Source: Gyrodactylus bullatarudis
Lineage: Eukaryota > Platyhelminthes > Monogenea > Gyrodactylidea > Gyrodactylidae
Reading direction: 5' to 3'
Assembly: GCA_012064415.1 (NCBI GenBank)
Contig: SSNU01000019.1
Span: 403,545 to 467,544, forward strand
Length of the DNA: 64,000 nucleotides
Shown: piece by piece, positions 10,101 through 21,100 of the stretch
Layout of the letters: each line of letters starts with the position of its first letter
How positions within the stretch are numbered: the first letter of the stretch is position 1
Notes under the pieces: model-generated
What the model saw: the letters and a program-made list of their open reading frames with translations, nothing else
The model's database searches: none
Told to the model about the DNA's origin: nothing
Program-made: the position numbers and the translations under genes

Positions 10101-13100
10101 AATCTACCAGTTTATTAGTTTTTTCCCTTTGTAATTATGATTGATTTTCTTTCTAAAAATAAAAAAAATCTCTTTTAGATTTGATGGAATAAAAGTTTTG
10201 CTTTCCATCAATTTATACGAAAAATGTGATGATGTTCGGTTATTTCCCTAATTTCAAGTCGGCAATAAGAAAATTTTCGTCAGTTTAGAAAGAATAATAA
10301 AAATAAAAGAAAAGAATCTCCTTTTAGAGAGGAAGAAAACCTGTTCAGTTGCATTCTTAACCTGGGAAACATTACCCTAAAGTAACAAGAAAGGTTTACT
10401 CGACAGAACAAACACTTTCCATTGAAATTGTAATAATTATGAGTGAGTAAATCCCTTTTTAAACCCTATTGCGAGAAGTTGGTAATATTCCACAAGGGAA
10501 TTTCTAACAGCAAATTCAGATAAACTAAATTTTTCCATCTTTGAATCAGAAGAAATTCTAAAAGTTTATTATTATTTAAAAGTATGCTTACTTGAGATCC
10601 AAGAATGAAATAGAGCAGTTGATGACTCAGATCGTACTCATGAAGGTTACCATCAGTTACGAATTCGAAGCATTTTCCGCTCACTTCACACGTCCGTGAC
10701 TGACTAGAAATAAAAAAAATTAGCTTAAAACTCAGAGTTGCAATACAGAATTGAATTTAAAATATCAAAATGATATCTTATAGGCTTTAAATAAATTTTT
10801 CGAACAGAATTAAAATAAAATAACAAGTGTTAGAATGAAATTTAACGTGATGTTCTAAATAATACCTGATATAAATAAAAATTTTGAATAGGCTTAAAAC
10901 CTCAGTTTTCAAAAATACTATAGGAGTGAAGAACAATGATAATACTTTGAATGGAATAAAGGTTAACATTGAGCAGTGCTCAAGTCAAAATGAAATATGA
11001 CACGAAAGAAGGGAGTTAGCCTAATACAGATAATTTTCTATTTTTCCTGACATCCAATAGGCCAACCTCTTTTAGACTAAGTGGACGTTCTGATGATACA
11101 CTGTTTTTGATAAGCTTTTCTTATTCAAAAAGAAGACCTGTAGTCCTATTAGACTGAGAATTCCAATGTTTTCTATCAATTTTTATTGAGATTTATATCT
11201 GAATATATCCAAGCAGTTTTAGAAATGCTGAATTCATATTCTGACATACAACATTTAATTAGCTTTTTCCAAATATTAATTTTATTATATCCCACTGAGA
11301 CCGTTTATTACATTGCTCGGCTGGACTCAAATTTTCAGTTGAATGAAATAATTCAATTTTTTTCTAGATACTCTCTATTTTCCACCTTTATAAGCTTTTC
11401 TCAATGAATTTTATTATTTTAACAAGAACCTCATTTTTTCCATCAAAATTTTCAGAAGATTTTTTAAAAGACACACTTCCACCAATTTAAGAAAAGAAAT
11501 TTTCAATTTCGAGCTGGTGCGATTTTTCCATGTTTTTAAACTTTGAGTACTAATTTTTCTTGATTAAAAAAGATCAAGAATCATCCTATTCATATGGCAA
11601 CCTGAAATTTATAGAAAAAAGGCCTTTCTGAAATCGATCAAACACGTGGAACATGAATTTAGCGCCGTAATAAAGCAAGGGTTATATATGGAACATTTGC
11701 CCCCTCTTGTTTTGCAGTAATTTTTCTGAATGACAAATAAACTAAGGGCTTTTTAGCATCGATGAAATGAAAACGAATTATTCATGTCATCGATAATAAA
11801 AAGACCAACACGTTTCAAAGTAAACTTAGAGAGAAATAAGAGGGATCAGGTGTTCTCTAATTTAACCGTTAAACTTCTAACGGATGATTGATTGAACCCT
11901 AAGAAGATGGGCATGTGGAAATAAAGATTCCTTTAAAAATCATTCAGATATAGGTGACATACTAATTAAAAAACAGATCCCAATTTATTTTTCAAGTTTG
12001 GGATTTATTAATTTAACAAGAATCTAAAAACTCAAGTAGGATGAATATTCAACTTATTTGAACTTTGAGCTGGAAATCATATTGTTTTCAAAATGTCAGA
12101 GTGATCAAATTGGACAAAAGGATAAGATTCATTGATCATTTTAACTACTTGAAAAACAGGGATCGTTTCTTGAAATTTAGCAAATTTTTGCCTAGAATTT
12201 TATTTTGTAGAACTTTTTTTAAAGCGTTTCTAATGATAAATGATTTTCCTATAAAAAGTAACCTTTTCACTCAAGTCAATGATAAAGATTAAACACTTTG
12301 AAAATACCAATATGGCGATGATATATCACTCAGAATTAGTGTGCATAATTTTCGAACCGACCTTTTTCCAAATCCTCTACAAGACATTACATTACTGTAA
12401 TAGTTAAGTATTTTTTTCAGTTGATCAGAGGCTTGTTACCTGAGCTCGCTTAAATTTTATCTAAAAACCTTTGTATTCCCGATATACAGTCGGAACCGAA
12501 ACTCGATGGCCACCCCAGTCCGAAGAAATTAGAGCGTAATATATCGCGAAATATATACAAATATACCAAAATTTTACAAGGAATTCATTGGTGCATTCAA
12601 ATTTCTGTTTAACTCGCGTTTTTAAGGGTAAAATTTACAAGTACGAAAAATTGAGTTTTTGGAGGTTTATTGACATTTTTGAGTAATCTTTGGAAACCAT
12701 TTGTCTCATTTAGAAAGAATTCTTTTAGTATGCGAGAAAGAACTAACTATAATTCAAGGAAGCAATCGTCATTGCTTATTTCATCGTATACGGGTGGATT
12801 TCCTTGACTCAGACTCTGATTGAACTTCAAAAGGTTTTGTGGAATTCTCCTCCGTGGGAATTGAAAGTCCCATAAATGTTCATTGATGAGAAATTTCATC
12901 TCTGAAATAAAACATGAGGATGTTAAATAAAGATCTCACATACTCTCTTATCATGTCCTGAATTATAATTATCAAAATGAGATATTTTATATCAAAAATA
13001 TCGAATAAGGGGTATTTGCAAAATTGGTCTTTCGGACTAGTTGGCATATGCAGATATGCCTACAGTGGTAGGCCAAAATACAATTTCTTACATTGTACTT

Positions 13101-15747
13101 GTGGAGCCCTGAAATTTAATTCATTCATGGTTCCGTTTTTTAATGTAAAAATTTTAAATATTGCATTTAGATATAGAAATAATCTATTTTTACTGTGTTG
13201 GAATTAAATAATTGCAGTCACAGTTAGTTCACTCTGTGCTGAACGATATTGATTTTGTAAAATCTGTTTTTGATAGCTGTTAAAGTTTTTTATTCAGGGC
13301 TATTCCATAAGTACTGATTTGTATCTTCTCGAATTTAATCAGGTTAATTTTCTGACCAAAAGCAAAATATCATGAATTATTAAAAGAAGATTACTTACTG
13401 AAAATTCACCGATTCACCAATTTTGCAAATACCCCTATCAAATAATAATAGGAGGAAATCCTTATCTGAATAGTGTTTTGAAAGTTGACTTTTCATTAAA
13501 ACATGGGTTAAAATTGCCATTCTGTGGCTCTAAAACTCTATCATAATGAGAGATGAGGTTTGGAAAACTAGTTGACATGAAGATGAGAATTTACTCTTTT
13601 TACTAAACTGAAAATAAAGCTAATTGAAATTTCTCCGGATTTTTTGAAGAGAAATATTAAGTGTTTTGTAAAAATGATAAAATCGTCTTCATGTAAACTC
13701 TGATTAGGATATCTAGCAGTTGATTAAATGGGTGAAATCTTGCGTTATTATTTCACAACCATCTTATATATTTTCCTAAAAACTAAGCAGTTAATTATTA
13801 TTATTCGAATGTATTTTTAAAATACTAGCATTCTTTAAGTACGCTTCTCAATTTTTTTTCTGATTAAAGCATCTTTAGCATTTGAAAGTACAGTTGTGCA
13901 CACCCCGATTTTCTAGCTAAGAAAAAGAGTTCGCATCTGAAATTTACTAAAAACTAGGACAAATATATTAGGAATCCCCTAATTTACCAGTGGAACTAAA
14001 GTTTCTTACTAATTATGGCCTAATTTCAGTCACAAATTATCTCAAGTCAAATTGTTTCATAACTACACCTTGTTAAATTAAAAAGCAATAAAGAAATCTA
14101 TCTAAAGTCATTTCAGGGACTTTTTCATTAAAATTTCAAAGTTTATTTTCAATAGTTTCCTTACTTAATGAACGAATTTAATAGGGTTTAGTGGTACTCA
14201 TTAAATCTGGAGAAAACTCTACAAGTTGAGACCAAAAACAAGAAAGGTGACAAAATTTGCCCAAAAAATTAACTTTTTAATATACTTGTCCTACTTTTTA
14301 GTAAATTTCAGATGCGAACTCTTATTCTTAGCTAGAAAATCGGGCTGTGCACACCTATATCGAAAGTTTCGTGTTCTTCCATTTAATTATTGGACATGAG
14401 GTGTTAAACGATTACAAGAATTGCTCACTTGTGACATAGTAAGGGGCATTTCTCATTGCATAATCGACACCCCTCCTTGAGATGTCCTCAGAATAAATTT
14501 GGATTTGTTTCAATCTCTTGAAATGTTCATCACTCATCCTATGTCCGTACTGGGCTATTAATCCAGTACTTATGCCTTGAAATGATACAAAATTTTACTT
14601 TTTCTTAAATTACTAATTCATCTATCAACAGGGAGATAATTCCAGTTAGTTAATACAAGGATAGGAATTTATGGTTTTTCCAAAGTTTTTCCACCAAGAA
14701 ATAGAATTATAGGAAGATTTTGAGACCCAATTTAAAGTTCATGAATTAGAAACAAATGTTGTTCGGCTGTACGATCCTTGAAATCGACAGTTGCGATATT
14801 CCTAATGAAAACGGGCTTGACTTCAAAAATTTCGAATTCTTTCGATGAAGAAATTGAGAATATCGGGGAAATTCCATCTTCATATAAACTAACTATGCTT
14901 TATGCTTCGAAAGGCAATAAAACTGAACGAAAATGTCAATGAACTCTTAATGCTTTTTTGTTTTTGATATTACAGCTTACATTCATTTTATTTTGACTTT
15001 GAATATTCTTACAGTTTTATTACACAATAGGCAATTACAATTTTCAAAACAAAATGAAATGTTTCACCTTTCTGAATTATTCATGATTTACTGCCTATAA
15101 AAAGATTTGTTGCATTGCAACAAGTGATCATGTAATATAAAGCTGGGAATGATTTTAAGGAAAACCTCGATATGTAAACGTTTTTTTTGTTGCTCACTCT
15201 TACGATTTGGAGAAAGAAATTATTTTTATGAAAAATATGGTCATTTTTCAACTTTTGATTTGGCGCCAAAATTCCATTTTTTCGAACTTTCAAGCGAAAA
15301 TTTTTATTGATTTGAAAGTGAGAGAGTGATCAAAAATTAATTTTCAGGATCACTATAAGACAAGAACGCCGAATATCGCCGAAAATTTTCGAGGGATTTC
15401 AATTTACCGAAATTTCATTAATTTTCAAGTAGTGAAAATGATCAAAAAATCAAAATTCGACTCCCAAACGATAATGGAGTTATGCATGAAAAAATCGAGG
15501 TTTTCCATAAAATCATAGATTCCCAACTTCATATCAATTAGCTAAAGGATAATTTACCTTCAACAGATCTTAATCCAATGATAGAATCGAGGATGATATC
15601 ATCAAGGTTTTCATTGAAAAATTCCAGTGTCCTCTCAAGAGCGTTAAGAGTTGCTTGTAGACGTTCTTCATCCCCATTCAACTCATCAGACATCGATAGG
15701 GTCACGAAAAGACCAAAGATAATCCACAACATTTGATACGATCCCAT
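3879..15747 (-). CDS. C16orf89 (UPF0764/DUF4735)-like secreted protein, complete five-exon gene
   Basis: Exons at 15747-15558, 12901-12748, 10703-10592, 6868-6691 and 4156-3879 join with matching phases (1, 2, 0, 1) and GT-AG borders to give about 303 aa. The protein starts with a signal peptide (MLWIIFGLFVTLSMS). It then follows the vertebrate C16orf89 pattern: ALERTLEFF...IIGLRSVE, SNDDCFLEL, DLSHQLLYFILG, IGCQKTL, FCGYVGFLDDF, WLEKILSWQ, TGCFHQF, and a final RRKRVEHRMTGKCLNHRSS. The many Cys residues and signal peptide fit an exported disulphide-bonded protein. The family's biochemical role is unknown; the human protein is secreted and thyroid-enriched. Compared with the human protein, about 60 residues of helix between exons 1 and 2 are absent, so a further exon in the 2.6-kb intron 1 may have been missed. 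Confidence 0.88.
4200..4555. mobile_element. Foldback family A, degenerate fragment
   Basis: It contains CATATCAATAAAAATTTCCAGCTC and ends with TTTTTGTAAAAATCATGAATTCCCAAATTCATC, both recognisable family A motifs, with several substitutions and no clean paired arm. Confidence 0.45.
5905..6265. mobile_element. Foldback family A, partial copy
   Basis: It shares long runs with the intron-1 copy, such as CATTAATTTTGAAGTAGTGAA and ATCGAAATTCGACTCCTAA, followed by reverse-orientation family sequence (TTCGAAAAAATGGGATTAT). It is interrupted and lacks one terminal arm. Confidence 0.55.
6691..6868 (-). CDS. C16orf89-like, exon 4
   Basis: The acceptor CTTTAG precedes ATT GGA TGT, encoding IGCQKTLSNFVKKNIKGC, then a central acidic helix (MSQELERIM...DGDENADLAMEI). 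The donor is GTGAGA, leaving phase 1. The Cys spacing follows the C16orf89 family after the SHQLLYF motif. Confidence 0.85.
6869..10591. other. Intron 3 of the C16orf89-like gene
   Basis: About 3.7 kb of AT-rich DNA. It holds a short (ATT)n microsatellite near 8445-8462. Two opposed frames of about 70 codons overlap near 7.86-8.10 kb (minus frame: NLQYLSLLTSRLQVDI); I cannot assign them. No transposon with clear ends was found. Confidence 0.5.
10592..10703 (-). CDS. C16orf89-like, exon 3
   Basis: The acceptor TTTCTAG and donor GTAAGC bound 112 bases encoding QSRTCEVSGKCFEF followed by EYDLSHQLLYFILGSQ. The SHQLL(Y/F)F motif is the most recognisable block of the family. The first base completes a Tyr codon split with exon 2. 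Confidence 0.88.
10704..12747. other. Intron 2 of the C16orf89-like gene, with a dispersed repeat
   Basis: About 2 kb. Bases 11690-11875 are related to 18905-19085 (shared ATGAAATGAAAACGAAT and AAAAAGACCAACAC). Otherwise nothing recognised; the short ORFs here look like chance. Confidence 0.5.
11690..11875. repeat. Dispersed repeat, copy 1 (partner 18905-19085)
   Basis: Both copies run from a TTTGCCC...TTTTGTTTT start, through TGTCATCGATAA and GTAAACTTAGA(G/A)AGAAATAAGAG, to TGTTCTCTAATTTAACC. They differ by scattered substitutions and a short indel. Class unknown. Confidence 0.7.
12748..12901 (-). CDS. C16orf89-like, exon 2
   Basis: The acceptor is TTATTTCAG and the donor GTTAGT. The exon encodes EMKFLINEHLWDFQF, a Pro/Asn-rich linker and PVYDEISNDDCFLEL, matching the family's aromatic stretch and the conserved acidic (S)D-x-C block. 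The phases on both sides agree with exons 1 and 3. Confidence 0.82.
13893..14365. mobile_element. MITE with ~75-bp inverted arms around a GTGCAC core
   Basis: The left arm starts TTGTGCACACCCCGATTTTC and continues through AAGAGTTCGCATCTGAAATT. The right arm carries the reverse complement and ends GAAAATCGGGCTGTGCACACC. Mismatches are few. The ~320-bp interior has no ORF. The target-site duplication is not clear, so the superfamily is undetermined. Confidence 0.75.
15138..15545. mobile_element. Foldback family A copy beside the exon-1 splice donor
   Basis: This is the original of the copy at 2633-3045. Its right end (AACTTCATATCAATTAGCT) falls about 15 bases inside intron 1. Confidence 0.6.
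15558..15747 (-). CDS. C16orf89-like, exon 1 (signal peptide)
   Basis: The ATG at 15747 opens MGSYQMLWIIFGLFVTLSMS, a good signal peptide, followed by the conserved helix DEERLQATLNALERTLEFF and IILDSIIGLRSVE. The donor GTAAAT leaves phase 1. A second in-frame ATG at codon 6 would also give a signal peptide and a longer leader after the TATA box. Confidence 0.87.
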
Positions 15748-15777
15748 CTCTTTTATGTTAGTAACCAGAGTCTCATG

Positions 15778-15785
15778 TATTTATA
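15778..15785 (-). promoter_or_regulatory. TATA box of the C16orf89-like gene
   Basis: TATAAATA on the minus strand, with its 3' end 31 bases before the ATG. The usual TATA-to-start distance would put transcription only a few bases before the first ATG, so the leader is very short or the codon-6 ATG is used. Confidence 0.55.
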
Positions 15786-16103
15786 TCCAAGATTCTAATA
15801 GAGATTCTAAATTCTAACATGTACGTAAATTTTACACAGACAGAACGAGTATAATAATATATAGATGTATATTCATATAATAGTTGTGGATGATCTATCC
15901 ATGAGTACTACTCATTGAGTAGTGAGTACTGATTATTATTATTCCCAAAAGGAATTCTCTCATTGGTTCATGCGATGAACAATAATGAATTTTGTGTATT
16001 TTATTCAATAGAACCTTGATAATAATAATAATAATAATATTTATTGAACAATACATGTGTTATCTATATAAACATTAAATAGATTCTTCAGTTTTGTGGA
16101 AAT

Positions 16104-16740
16104 TTATAAATTAAAAAGTTTTTTTAATTCTTTTTTAAATTCATCATTATCAAGAGTTTTCATCTTATGATTAAGTTTTTTAAATATGTTTTTGGCTTTG
16201 TTGAAAATTGATAGCTTTTTTAGATTGCCATATTCAGGAACATTGGAGCGTAGGCCTTGACGATTGGAGTTAGCCAGGGGTGAGAGTTTGATTAGGGTAA
16301 TTGTTTTGAGTTCTCTTCTTAGCCACAAGGAGTTCTTCGTGGATTTCATTTCAGTTTGGTATGTTGATGACAAAAGGCGCGTAAATCTGTTGCATGCAGT
16401 TTTTATTTTTTTTTAGACCATTTGTCACATTCAGGGTTCCAGATTGCAGAACAGTATTCAATTACTGGTCTAGTATAAACTTTGAATAAAAGTAGTTTCA
16501 TGCTGTCGATTTTGATGCATTTGTGGATGTGAATGAGCCGGCCAATGAATTTTTTAATAATTTCTTTATAGTGATCAACAAAATCAAGTTTCCATGAATG
16601 AGTAATCCCAAGGTCCTTAATTGTAGTTTTAGGGGCAATTTTATTTTGGTTGATGTAGATATTTAAATCAGTGATCCTTGATTCATTTGGAGTCGAGTAG
16701 AATGATTTTTCTATGTTAGGGGACAATCCAAAGCTCATTA
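16104..16740 (-). pseudogene. LINE ORF2 C-terminal region, broken
   Basis: After the YADD box (KYADDIKIVF, near 16830) the frame continues with thumb sequence (SFGLSPNIEKSFY, TIKDLGITHSWKLDF) and PVIEYCSAIWNPECDKWSKKK, then shifts frame at an A-run near 16405 before a last block ending in KELKKLFNL. These are normal post-palm motifs of LINE reverse transcriptases. Confidence 0.8.
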
Positions 16741-16929
16741 ATTCGTTGATAATATTTGATATTTCTGAATTTATAATATTTGTGTTATAGGTACCATCAA
16801 AATCAAAGACTATTTTAATGTCGTCAGCATATTTAAAAATTTTGAATGAGGAAGGTTGAATATCAGCAAATACAATATTGAAAAGTAGAGGTCCAATTGA
16901 GGGACTCCTGATTTGATTATTTGACTATA

Positions 16930-18262
16930 TTATCTTTGGCCATTGCATTCGACAAATTGATTCCTATTGATGAGATAGTTTTCGAGATAGTTTAAAAGTT
17001 TATAGCAGATACCTTGATTATGACAGGCTTCAAGTATAGTAGGGAAGTAGACTTTATCAAAGGCCTTACTAAGGTCAATGTATACAACAACTATTTTTTT
17101 CTTTTTGCTTTTTAAGCATGAGATGTAGCTTAGAAATTGATAAAGATTAGTTTCACATGATTTACAGAAGCCATGTTGATTGGGGTCAATTATGTTAATG
17201 TTTACAGTTTTCCTTATTTGAATAAACAGGAAGGAATCAATGATCCTCATGAGTGTTGACTGTAGCGAGATAGGTCTGAATTCATTTGAGTCTTTTTTAG
17301 TAAGAGGAATAACTTTTGTTGCAAGGAAGTCTTTTGGAATAAAATTTTCATCAAAGGATTTTTTAAATAGATTATATATGTTATTTAGGAATGTGCAGTG
17401 ACCATTGAGCAATATATTTATGCTAATATTGTAGATGTCTCGTCGATTCTTGAATTTAAGTTTTGAAAGCATATTGAAGAATTGAGTATATGACATAAAA
17501 TTGTAATTAATCTCATCTCCGCAACTTGGGTTGTGTCTAAGATTGTTAGGGTTGAACTGGGGTGATGCATTGAAGACATTGATGAACTTTTCTTGGATGG
17601 TGTCAGGGTTTTCTTTGATACTATGAACGTTTTTATTGGAGAATTTAAAGTATTTGTTCAATTGTTGGTAACCAATTTTGGGTCTTTGTTTAATTTCATT
17701 CTTTAGGTTCCTCTCAATACGAGCATAAGTCATTGATGTTAGAGATGATATTTGATTTTGTGTGTTGATTAGTAATCTTCTTCCATCAGTAACTGAACAG
17801 CAGTATTTGAGTTTGTTTTCAAGACGATTATTTAGTTTTAATTCGAGATGGTCAATGTTTCTTCTACGCTTTTTAATAGTAGCAATATTATACATTCTAT
17901 TATAGTAATCAATGATGTTGTTTGCGTTGATGTAATTCTCGGGCATAATTGTTATTGTTTTGAAGACGTTGTAGTCAGTAAAATCATAGAAAGAATATTC
18001 ATTATTCGAAGGCATTGAATTTTCTGTGAGGTGTGTATCAATAATGCAGAAAATTCCTAAGTGATCTTTGTTGTGATATATATTTTGAGTTTCAACATAG
18101 AATGACAGAGTTGTGGCATTTAGAAATATACAGTCAAGAATATTTTGGCCTCGTGTTGGTGTCGATACTGTTTGTTTTAGATTGAAAGATTGTAGTAGTA
18201 TACCAAAATCAGAGTTTTGGTTGTTCCAGTTTTCATTAGGCAGGTTAATGATAATTTTGCAT
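16930..18262 (-). pseudogene. LINE ORF2: endonuclease tail and reverse transcriptase N-terminal half
   Basis: The frame begins in the endonuclease (INLPNENWNN, LDCIFLNAT, DHLGIFCII, the last matching the family's terminal SDH block). It runs through a linker to RT motifs including NEFRPISLQST, NQHGFCKSCET and VVYIDLSKAFDKV, the last holding the first catalytic Asp. It breaks off near 16920, before the GVPQG and YADD motifs. Confidence 0.85.
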
Positions 18263-19387
18263 GAATATTTTTGCCTGAAGAATATTCAAACTATTTTTTT
18301 TCAAGCTATTTTATTAGAGGGTTCAATCAGAGAATAACAGGAATCACTAGTATCGATTACAATGAAGGCTCACCGAAAAGAATTGATTTCTTCATGTCAT
18401 CAATGTTGCCCCGCCCCCTATTTATTGATGAAAATTAAGGGAGGCGAACTCGATACACAATGATTTCGAACTGAATAATCTGATTTTAAACTTCCATTGT
18501 TAAAGAAAACTTTAAAACACTTTTTCCCGTAGATCCTTGTACTTAAAGAATACAATGATTCCCCTAATTTCTCTAAAAAGTACACGGAATATGATAAATT
18601 GCAAAAATCTCAATTATCAACACCCCTTTACCTACGAGTGTTGTATTTGTCATGTAGTTTTTATATTTCCTCTGTCAACTAAAGTTCGCTAATAAATCAT
18701 AATTTTCTTACAAGCTGATTGCTTTCGTTCCCTATTACAAATAAATGTCATGTATTTTAGTTGGAATGACTGATTGGACTAAGGAAGAAATATGTTTTAT
18801 TGCGACAAACTTTTAGTTTTCTTCTATCAGAACGATAATACTTAACACTTCCATAGAATAGTGGTCAGTTTCAAAAACCTGATAGTTTTTTGAGCTAATC
18901 CATAGAAAATTTGCCCTTTTGTTTTACAGTAACTTACTGAATGACAAAGAGAAATTTTTAACATCAATGAAATGAAAACGAATCCCTTGCGGTGAATTTT
19001 TCATGTCATCGATAAGAAAAAGACCAACACAATTCAGAGTAAACTTAGAAAGAAATAAGAGGGGGGCAACTGTTCTCTAATTTAACCAATTATAACCTGA
19101 TTATGGGAGGTACAAAATTCCTTATCATTTTGAGGGATTGAAACAAAAATTTGAGAGTATAGATTCTTGATGTGGCCCGAGGATTGAGTGTGATAGCGTT
19201 ATTATTCAGCAAATTTCCAATATTCAAAAATTCATTTTTCTCTGTCTGATTAAAACCTTTAGGATTGCATTAATCTGGTCATTAAACTCATGAATTAGTT
19301 TTTTTATTTTCATATAAATAACTATAGAGTTTGATAAAACTTCAAGTTTGTGGATCCCTAGATAACAGAGCAATAGAGAAATACAAG
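18263..19387. other. Gene-free stretch
   Basis: AT-rich sequence with the second copy of the 11.7-kb dispersed repeat at 18905-19085. No exon or transposon end was identified elsewhere in it. Confidence 0.5.
18905..19085. repeat. Dispersed repeat, copy 2 (partner 11690-11875)
   Basis: Same orientation as copy 1, with an extra CCCTTGCGG-containing insertion. Confidence 0.7.
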
Positions 19388-19389
19388 TA

Positions 19390-20086
19390 CAGTCAATCAC
19401 CAAGAGAGTTTAAGGAATAGTGGAATGCTATGGTCTATTCGATGGTATATAACGTAAATTCATACCCTCATGTATTTCACTCAGGGTCTCAACATTCAAG
19501 TATAGGAAGGGTAATTAAGTCGCATGAAAAGTAACGAATAATTAGCAAGAAAGGGTCTAACTAATAAGGTAAACTATGTTATCACACACAATAAAAATTG
19601 ATAATGATTCTTCTCTGATCTTTTCAAACTCATTTCATTTTCCAATCAAATTTGGAATTAACCAAACTTCAAAAAGGAATAACTTTCTTATTTTTTGAGA
19701 TAGAAGGCTAATTCTTTTTGCATAACATGTCTTAGATTCTGAATTTCAAGAATAAATCCTAAAGAATCTTCTAAATCTTCTATTCTATCTGAAAAAAATT
19801 TATATTTTAAATTTATCTTTCCTATAATTTTTTACAAAAAATCTTATAAAATAATCGAATTTTCTATTGAAAAATTAAGCTTTTTTGGTGACGATGAAAG
19901 ATAGATAGATAAATTGGTATATTATTTAAAATAGAAGATTTAGAAGATTCTTTAGGATTTATTCTTGAAATTCAGAATCTAAGACATGTTATGCAAAAAG
20001 AATTAGCCATAGCATTCCACGATTCTTTCAACTCTACCTCTGATTTTTGATTCCACTATTCCTTAAACTCTCTTGGTGATTGACTG
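19390..20086. mobile_element. Tc1-type MITE with nested inverted repeats
   Basis: Perfect outer inverted repeats of about 36 bp begin CAGTCAATCACCAAGAGAGT and are flanked by TA on both sides, the hallmark of Tc1/mariner insertions. A second inner pair (about 19709-19785 against 19932-20010, including GCATAACATGTCTTAGATTC) lies around a short AT-rich loop. A short third pairing (GGAATGCTATGG / CCATAGCATTCC) joins the two. No transposase is present, so mobilisation would be in trans. Confidence 0.85.
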
Positions 20087-20503
20087 TAATTAGAACAATA
20101 ATAGCCGAATGGTGAAAAAAATTAAAATAGTAAAAGTTTCGCAGAAACATAAAATTCAATTTTAGAAAACAGTTATAATAATTTTTGAATTTAATTTCTG
20201 AGAAAATAAACATAAAAATCCTAGCTACGAGTCCTAAAAACGCCCCACTGTGAATTGAATTTTATTTGACTTTCTTATGGAATTAACACTTGCTTATTCG
20301 AATTAGGATTTGTGTCGAAAAAGCATTTAAGTTACAATATAATCGAAACCAGTCAACTCAGGACTCAAAAGAATTTGAGTAAGATAGAATATTAACTCCG
20401 AAAATGTCTTTTGTATAAAAAAACTAAAATAAATATTGAGTTGAAAATGTATGAATTAGATTTTAGTGAATGTTATGGACTTGACTATGGGTATTGGAAA
20501 AAC

Positions 20504-21100
20504 AAGAAGAGTAGACCTATTGGGCTGGGACTTTATTAAGTTGGGCGAACCATAATACCTGGCTCATGGGTAACAAGATTAACAACAGATTAATAATAAA
20601 AATCATATAGGTCTTTTAAAGGGTATTCTTGGCGTACATTCAAACACCACAACACCTTACCTCTCGAAAGTTAAGAGATTAATCAATATAGTTGAGTTCT
20701 TGTGATCATTGAGATTCACTGGCTCGGCATTCGACCGATATCTCATTTGTCTTGATTTTAAGCCTTTGAATGATTTGGGCGTCTAGTTTTATTGGGATTA
20801 TAGAATGCTCGCTCGTCACCTACCTTCGTGATCGTTACTTTTTCTTTAATGAGAGCAAATAATGAAGTTCATGGAAGCCATTTTTGTTAATGAACTCTTC
20901 TCTGTAGTTGAAATCATTGTCAAGGTTCTGATTGACCATGCCGCCATTGGTAAGAAGAGTAGACGTATTGGGCTGGGACTTTATTAAGTTGGGCGAACCA
21001 TAATACCTGGCTCATGGGTAACAAGATTAACAACAGATTAATAATAAAAATCATATAGGTCTTTTAAAAGATATTCTTGGCGTACATTCAAACAACACAG
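20504..21100 (-). mobile_element. Miniature LTR element (TRIM-like)
   Basis: Two direct repeats of about 149 bp (20504-20652 and 20952-21100) differ at only a few positions and enclose about 300 bp. On the minus strand each repeat carries AATAAAG as an internal polyadenylation signal, and the upstream copy ends TTCTTACCA, followed by ATGGCGGCATGG, where a primer-binding site would lie. The interior has a short frame (MVNQNLDNDFNYREEFINKN) but no gag or pol. Exact LTR ends and target duplication are unclear. Confidence 0.6.

Larger units (their letters stand above)
12902..15557. other. Intron 1 of the C16orf89-like gene
   Basis: About 2.65 kb. It contains a MITE at about 13893-14365, a family A foldback element ending about 15 bases from the exon-1 donor, and a diverged foldback terminus near 13570-13720. 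A small missing exon encoding the helix absent from the protein could lie here, but I found none with good borders. Confidence 0.5.
16019..18262 (-). mobile_element. 5'-truncated CR1/Jockey-like LINE with (ATT)n tail
   Basis: The minus strand reads from the end of an endonuclease domain through reverse transcriptase to a 3' end of ATT repeats at 16019-16040. There is a frameshift around 16905 at the GVPQG motif and further breaks, so the copy is dead. Almost the whole endonuclease is missing. A fragment of the same family flanks the duplicated exon 1 at 1.6-3.35 kb. Confidence 0.9.

Noticed and set aside
16019..16040. AT-trinucleotide microsatellite as a locus in its own right
   Set aside because: It is the 3' tail of the adjacent LINE and needs no separate explanation.
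20880..20960. MVNQNLDNDFNYREEFINKN frame as the last exon of the FERM gene
   Set aside because: No splice acceptor precedes it, and it is bounded by the direct repeats of the miniature LTR element.
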